Origin: Botryosphaeria dothidea | Taxonomy: Eukaryota > Ascomycota > Dothideomycetes > Botryosphaeriales > Botryosphaeriaceae | DNA: 14,053 nucleotides | NCBI GenBank assembly: GCA_011503125.2 | Contig: WWBZ02000049.1 | Location: forward strand, 1-14,053 | Direction of reading: 5' to 3' | Part shown: positions 9,671 to 14,053 of the stretch, in pieces | Numbering within the stretch: the stretch's first letter is position 1 | How the letters are laid out: each line of letters opens with the position of its first letter | Position numbers and translations under genes: made by a program | Notes under the pieces: model-generated | The model's database searches: none | Told to the model about the DNA's origin: nothing | Seen by the model: only the letters and a program-made list of their open reading frames with translations

Positions 9671-10370
9671 TGGGGACATTGTCGAGGACGCTCAGTAATT
9701 ACTGGGTGTGTTCTCAGTCAGAAAGAGAGAAGACTGAAGGCGCCTCTGTATCGCAATCGGAGATTGAGAGTTAGGTCCTTCTTCAATCAGCTGTCACGCG
9801 GCCCAAGGACTGACAGCACTCGGGAAAGTCGTCTCGATAGGAATGGCATGAGGAGTGTAGGACGGCAGGCTCTTCGTTCACATTTTCTTTTCTTTCTTGC
9901 GTCTGATTTCGATGTCTATTGTTGTCATTTGGGCTTTTGTTGCAGGAATGCGGCGAGGAAAGGATGGATCTCTCCTTTCACATGGTGAGTTGGGCTTTTG
10001 ATGAAGCGGGATCACAATGTAGTTTAGCGTAGAATAGCGTTCCTTGTCCCTATGGCCCGCGGAGGCCAACGGGTTGTATGAATCATCATCATCATCATCA
10101 TCATCATCATTATCTTGTTAGACGGTCGTTGATATCTCGGAATGCTCGATAGCCGCGGTTGGAAGAGCCAAATATGTCTGACTGCTCAGGGCTCCGCCAA
10201 TGTGTTGTCTACGGGCTTAATTGTCCCACCTGACCACTATTAGGCTGCGCCGCCTGATGAAACCCCTGCCCTCTGTCAAGGTGAAGGGTGTTGGACCATT
10301 TTCCAACTAGTATATTCCAACCAGTGTATCTTCAACAACATCGACCTTCAAAGTACTAACACGCGCAAAC
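9671..10370. other. Intergenic, no supported gene
   Basis: This is the 3' flank of the methyltransferase and unique-looking sequence. Open frames at 9764-9988 (+) and 10069-9878 (-) have no family resemblance and no good context. The only structure I see is a trinucleotide microsatellite at 10082-10110. Confidence 0.45.
10082..10110. repeat. (ATC)n microsatellite
   Basis: Nine perfect ATC units plus two bases, followed by an interrupted unit (TATC). It lies in a non-coding interval. Confidence 0.95.
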
Positions 10371-11095
10371 ATGTCCGCAACCATCCGGCTCGGATCTGAG
10401 AAGTGGAATGCTTTGATGGAGTTCGCCGGGCGCCATTTCGATGATAGCAAGCAGGGTCTTTGAAAGCAGGGAAACCACACTCGAGGAGGTTGAGGAGCTT
10501 CAAATTGGTCCACGTTCCTCCATGCGCCACATCAGGTGAAGCCGTCCTCACCCAGGAGACAACCGCTACTGGACACGGGCTCTCTGATGATCGCCGTCAA
10601 CGGTACCTGTTACCGCAACGGTAAACCTGGCGCGGCAGCATCAGCTGCCGTCATTGCCCTCGCTCTGTACATTCTGGAGGATCCTTCGCGACGAGCCAGC
10701 ACGCAGAATTGACAGCATCAACCAAAGCGCTAGTGGCGGTATCGCGGATAGCAGTAGAGGAGAAGAAGCTACGAGGCATGGATCTAGTCGTTGTCAAGAC
10801 GGACTCGGCGTATCTTGTTGGTGATGCTGCGGATTGGGTGTTCAAGTGGAAGGCGAACGGTTGGAGGAACGCGAGAGGAAAACCAATTGCCACCAGAACC
10901 TTTTCAAATAGCTGACGGGCCGCATCGAAGTTTTGGAGACGTGGTGAATTAGGGTTCAAGTAAACCATGTCCGGCGATTGCAGAACCGTCAAGCAGACAC
11001 TCTAGCGAACGATGCACTTGAAAATGCGGGCAGGAGAGAAATCGGAAAGACGGCAAATAGCGAGCCTTTCCGTGTCGTGCAAGTCATCTTGTGAC
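10371..11095 (+). pseudogene. Broken RNase H-like gene
   Basis: Fungal RNase H-fold nuclease sequence, cutting RNA of RNA-DNA hybrids when intact. From about 10560 the translation reads GSLMIAVNGTCYRNGKPGAA, the first RNase H strand, but with Asn (10599-10601) where the first catalytic Asp belongs. A frame change near 10690 leads into QHAELTASTKALVAVSRIA (catalytic Glu in AEL), then VVVKTDSAYLV (second Asp) and GWRNARGKPIATRT. After another change near 10905 the last part reads LQNRQADTLANDALENA (third Asp in AD) up to about 11031, with a TGA inside this last frame at about 10946. The 5' part (ATG 10371, then a TGA at 10461) has no clear counterpart. Three of four catalytic acidic residues remain; frames and first Asp are lost. 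It could be a dead host gene or a fragment of a retroelement; no RT domain is beside it on this strand. Confidence 0.72.
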
Positions 11096-11460
11096 TAGGC
11101 AATTTTTATAGGCTCATGCTCTTTTAACGTAGCACCTGCCGTATACTCTAAAACTATCGCTGTCTTTACGACTTGATGAGTAATCTTGAACTCTACGTTC
11201 GTGTCAGGTCCAGCGTTTGACATGTCTTCGATCTCATGACTGCGAGCCTATCAAACGCTAATTTCAACAAGCTAACCTCGGCCAACAGGGCGATACGCTC
11301 GGCCGCACGGGAATTCTTCCGGTCGGCTAGGGCCCGTTCGCTATCTCCTATTGACCTACAGTGACTCTACCTCCGTTAAGACGTCACCATTGATATCATT
11401 CCGGGCGAAGCCACAGAAATATACGGACGCCAGGCGAAGCCCTCATCGTGCCTAGGGGAT
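11096..11460. other. Intergenic, with a possible coiled-coil relic on the minus strand
   Basis: No intact gene. On the minus strand, about 11341-11250, a short stretch translates as an Ala/Leu/Glu/Arg-rich helix (RAAERIALLAEVSLLKLAFD), the kind of coil seen near the end of some transposases; it has no start, so this is only a hint. The rest appears non-coding. Confidence 0.3.
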
Positions 11461-11862
11461 GGACTGAGCGAAGAGCAGCATATCGTGCTCGATCTTGTGC
11501 TAACCCGGGGAAAAGGCGTCTTCTTTAGGGGCCCCACAGGCACTGGCAGATTACTGCTTCTGAGGAAGATCATCAAAGGCCCGACGATCAAGTACCTTAA
11601 GGATAGCCACCGCCGTATTGCTGTTACTGCCTCTACGGGCCTTGCAGCGTACAGCGTCAGCGGCACAACGCCTTATTGCTTTGCTGGGATCGGTCTAGGT
11701 AAAGCGCCTACCACAAAGTTTATCATAGACATCTTCAGAGATTTAAAGTTTAGGATAAGGCGTTGGATAGAAGTCAAATTCTTATTAACGATAAGATCTC
11801 CATGATTAATTCTTCCCTCGTTGATAAGCTCGACATGATCACACGCCACGGTACTAGGTATT
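11461..11862 (+). pseudogene. PIF1-like DNA helicase relic
   Basis: The N-terminal part of a PIF1-family superfamily 1 helicase. The frame reads GLSEEQHIVLDLVLTRGKG (Q-motif region), then GVFFRGPTGTGRLLLLRKII, in which the Walker A Lys-Ser/Thr has become Arg-Leu, then RIAVTASTGLAAYSVSGTT (motif Ia region) and FAGIGLGKAP. At about 11795 the frame shifts and the Walker B region appears as KISMINSSLVDKLDMI, with Lys where the family has the catalytic Glu (DE-I-S-M). It ends without the remaining helicase motifs. PIF1-like genes are multicopy in many ascomycetes and are the helicase part of Helitrons; no Rep domain is visible here, so Helitron origin is open. Confidence 0.78.
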
Positions 11863-12192
11863 AACCTACTATTCTAGGAATCTAGCTCGTTAATACTAGC
11901 GAGTTTTTCTAGCTCTCTCTGGTGTTACAGGGGCCAGATGACGGCAGTCCGAGGTTCTAATTCAAAGTCAAATCGTGGAAGACCGCTATACAGCACACGA
12001 TCAGCTTGACTTAGATTTACAGACAGAGGCCTCCAGGTCGCCAGCCAACAACGGTCCAGAGGCCGCTGAGCTCTTCCCTCTACGCCGTAGAGCAGATGTA
12101 GCGAACAAAAAAGGACGCAAAAAATCAGGGGCGTCGTCATAACCTATCTCGCTGAAGATGACGGTATAATTACAGACGCAGCTACCCGCAAG
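11863..12192. other. Non-coding stretch between helicase relic and MITE
   Basis: The first 60 bases are TA/TAG-rich, as in RIP-altered DNA; the rest is of mixed composition. A minus-strand frame at 12140-11925 begins with ATG and a hydrophobic stretch but has no family resemblance and sits among relics, so I do not call it. Nothing else seen. Confidence 0.4.
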
Positions 12193-12315
12193 CAGGGGTG
12201 GTCAAAATCAAACAAACAAAAATTTGGCAAATCTTCACTTATCGACTCCTCCGATTGGTCTATAAGCAAATATTTACTAAATATTTATTTTTCTGTTTGA
12301 TTGTTGACCACCCTG
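12193..12315. mobile_element. hAT-like MITE, 123 bp, with about 30-bp terminal inverted repeats
   Basis: The left end starts CAGGGGTGGTCAAAATCAAA and the reverse complement of the right end starts CAGGGTGGTCAACAATCAAA. The two arms stay similar for about 30 bp, with a 1-nt gap and a few mismatches. The flanking 8-mers are CCCGCAAG (12185-12192) and ACCGCAAG (12316-12323), matching at seven of eight bases. CAGGG termini plus an 8-bp target duplication are the signature of hAT-superfamily DNA transposons. The inside is A/T-rich and non-coding, so it would depend on a transposase supplied elsewhere. Confidence 0.8.
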
Positions 12316-12740
12316 ACCGCAAGAGGCTTTTATTCGACTGCATAGCACCTAAGGTTCTTGAACTAAAGGAAACCGCGTGCCGCGCGTAAGAATCTCCGCG
12401 GCCCGAGCAGCTGAGAGCCGATACCTCCGAGCGGACAGCCTCGGCTCTGCGGCGCTGCATCGGCTCACAAGAACGATAGTAATAGATAGAGAAATGAAAG
12501 AATACAAAATCGGGATTCTGGTACGAAGACAAAACAAACTCTATAATTAGACAATACGAAAGCACTTGAGGTACCTGAATTCGATGGAGAGTTGAGTTTT
12601 TTTATTTTTTTTGGGAGAGAAACGAGACAAAAGTGACAAACGGCGAGCGCTGGCGGGTGTGATTGACGCCGTAGCAAGGAGGCCGAGCTCAATCAGCTCC
12701 CCGATCTGCCGAGGACAGCGGTGAAAAACAGCGGTGAAGG
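12316..12740. other. Non-coding stretch right of the MITE
   Basis: No supported gene. It contains a GC-rich hairpin region at 12414-12466 and two T-runs at 12597-12612. Short open frames on both strands lack family resemblance. Confidence 0.4.
12414..12466. repeat. GC-rich inverted repeats with two alternative stems
   Basis: AGAGCCGA (12414-12421) pairs perfectly with TCGGCTCT (12441-12448), and the overlapping GAGCCGAT (12415-12422) pairs perfectly with ATCGGCTC (12459-12466). The two stems share their left arm and so exclude each other. The block is much richer in G+C than its surroundings. Function unknown. Confidence 0.6.
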
Positions 12741-13015
12741 GGTTATAAAGTATATTAAACTAGAGAACTTTCTTTTTAGACGTAAAATACTAGAATATTC
12801 TAGTTCTATCTATCTATACGGCTAGTATGAATAAACTCTAAAGTATATTCTTCTCTTCTATTTTTATTTCTAATAGAGTAAATATAAATACTTTAAAAAA
12901 TAGAGACTATAGACTACTTTTTTCTTTTTTTAATAAAAAAAAGAGCTAAAGTAGTAATAAACTAATTTTTATATCTAGAGCTACTTAAGTAATTTAGATA
13001 GATAGATAGATAAAT
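12741..13015. other. Very A/T-rich RIP-like block
   Basis: Almost only A and T with repeated CTA, TAG and TATA words. It includes the perfect 16-bp palindrome ACTAGAATATTCTAGT (12789-12804), an imperfect hairpin formed by a T-rich and an A-rich arm (about 12914-12955), (CTAT)n near 12806-12818 and (TAGA)n near 12995-13012. No coding sense on either strand. It lies just beyond the 3' end of the LINE relic and may include its tail. Confidence 0.6.
12995..13012. repeat. (TAGA)n microsatellite
   Basis: Four TAGA units in A/T-rich DNA, with an inverted counterpart (CTAT)n about 190 bp to the left. Such short tandem tails can mark the 3' end of a LINE, here on the minus strand, but that link is a guess. 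Confidence 0.7.
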
Positions 13016-13224
13016 TTATTTCTTCCCGATATAGTTCCCTTACGGGTCCATGCGGGGCTGGCTATCTGTAGTTATTTTACACGAGGGGGAAAACCTTTTC
13101 GCCTGGCAAAAACCCCTTCTCTCTCTCTGGGCATGCTATCCTATACTAGTTCTTATTTTTCCTTCTTACCAGTAGCGGCTGCTGTAGCAGCCCTACATTC
13201 ACCTACTAGACCTATCTCTTTAGT

Positions 13225-14053
13225 CCTTATCCTCGTAGTTGTCCGGGTCCTAGTAGTCCTGGTGGTCCTGGTTGTCCTCCTAGTTCCTCTTCCTGGTTGT
13301 CTTCCTGTATTAGTTCCCTTGCCAGGCTGAATTGCTTGAGCAGCCCTAGGCGTAAGAACTAGTCTATTACTGCTTTGATCCCCTTCTTGTTGAGAGGAGG
13401 GAGTAGTAGTCCGTAGTCCCTGCCCTTTAGAGCATCTGTGCCCTGCCCTGTTGGAAGTGGGGGCAGAAGAGGAGGATATGCTTTGGGGTTTGTCTATGCT
13501 AGCCGCATGGACAGGCAGGACTAGGGTGCCCTGGTACCTTGCGCCTTAAGAGGAAGTCCTCTAGTCTAATATACTCTATACGTAGTAGGGTGGCGAGTGT
13601 GCTCTATGGCTTAGATAGTTCGCTGTAGATTTGTCTAATTTTTGGGTTCCACTATATGCTTTAGGCTACTAGCTTATCTTGTCTTCCCTAGCTAGTAGAC
13701 TTTATCCATCTCTCCTTCTACTTATTCCTATAAGCTATACGTAGCTTCGTTCGCTCCGGGAGACTCTAGTAGGTAGAGGGGCAGTAGTTAAGAAGTGAGT
13801 TTGCCTTTTTCTAAGCAGGGTTCTTCTAGCAGGGCCAGCGGCGCCTCTAGTACTTAGAGTAGCCCGAGCTATCTATTTAATACTCTAGCAAGTTTCCTCT
13901 ACTACTACCGCGACTAGGCTATCCCTAGCTCTAATAGCCTAGGCTAGTGCTAGTTCGTCTAGGTATAGTAAGAGTGGGGGAATCCCTGTCTTATACTCTA
14001 AGGTTTATATACTAGTTAACTTATACGCCCCTAAGATAGTGCGTAGGCACTGG
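13225..14053 (-). mobile_element. 3' end of a RIP-degraded LINE (Tad1/I-like non-LTR retrotransposon), cut by the window edge
   Basis: Minus-strand translation from the window end shows CLRTILGAYK, then TGIPPLLLYLDELALA, the segment that follows the reverse transcriptase in Tad1-type LINE proteins. Further on come LRIEYIRLEDFLLRRKVPGH and SPACPCG (13527-13502), then HRQTPKHILLFCPHFQQG, the cysteine-histidine knuckle near the C-terminus. After one frame change near 13420 the tail reads RDYGLLLPPLNKKGIKAVID and FLRLGLLKQFSLAREL, ending at about 13227. In-frame stops are mostly TAG at places where TGG or CAG is expected (for example directly after PCG and after KAVID), and CA/TG is scarce while TA is abundant, the expected mark of RIP. 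The reverse transcriptase core would lie beyond 14053. Confidence 0.82.

Noticed and set aside
13133..13330. Plus-strand frame with a very hydrophobic, Val/Leu-rich translation
   Set aside because: It is the antisense of the repetitive tail of the LINE relic; the hydrophobicity comes from CCTGGTGGT-like repeats, not from a membrane protein.

Overview
The window is nuclear DNA of a filamentous ascomycete (Pezizomycotina). The genes have short spliceosomal introns (47-132 nt) with GT...AG ends and CTGAC/CTAAC-like branch sites. They include fungus-typical families: an AflR-like Zn2Cys6 regulator, a NACHT-ankyrin STAND protein and a secondary-metabolism type GGPP synthase. The right end holds transposon relics in which CA/TG is replaced by TA, with TAG stops in place of TGG and CAG, as repeat-induced point mutation (RIP) produces. 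I cannot name the genus.

Layout. (1) 515-3065: a geranylgeranyl diphosphate synthase (+) converges on an AflR-like Zn2Cys6 regulator (-), with 98 bp between their stops. The synthase most resembles those of indole-diterpene and other diterpenoid clusters, so this looks like one edge of a biosynthetic cluster continuing to the left. (2) 4064-7729, possibly to 8222: a large minus-strand NLR-like STAND gene with an N-terminal helical region, a NACHT ATPase, a winged-helix stretch and C-terminal ankyrin repeats. (3) 8911-9670: a plus-strand SAM methyltransferase of the METTL13/EEF1AKMT4 type, divergent from the NLR. (4) 10371-14053: a graveyard with a broken RNase H gene (+), a PIF1-like helicase relic (+), a 123-bp hAT-like MITE with TIRs and a near-perfect 8-bp target duplication, a very A/T-rich block, and the 3' end of a RIP-degraded LINE (-) that runs off the window.

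The most striking whole-window observation is that all four main genes are broken by single-base indels, almost always in short homopolymer runs, while the coding sense on each side stays good and nonsense codons are nearly absent. The NLR locus alone needs about 12 such shifts, the methyltransferase two (-1 and +1, net zero), the GGPP synthase two and the regulator probably one. This fits uncorrected consensus-sequence errors better than ordinary gene decay, but the sequence alone cannot exclude real pseudogenization. The RIP-type substitutions in 11.5-14 kb are a separate process.

I found no RNA genes, CRISPR arrays or bacterial-type elements. No system in the window is demonstrably new. 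The best candidates for new biology are the unrecognised N-terminal module of the NLR locus and the hAT-like MITE.
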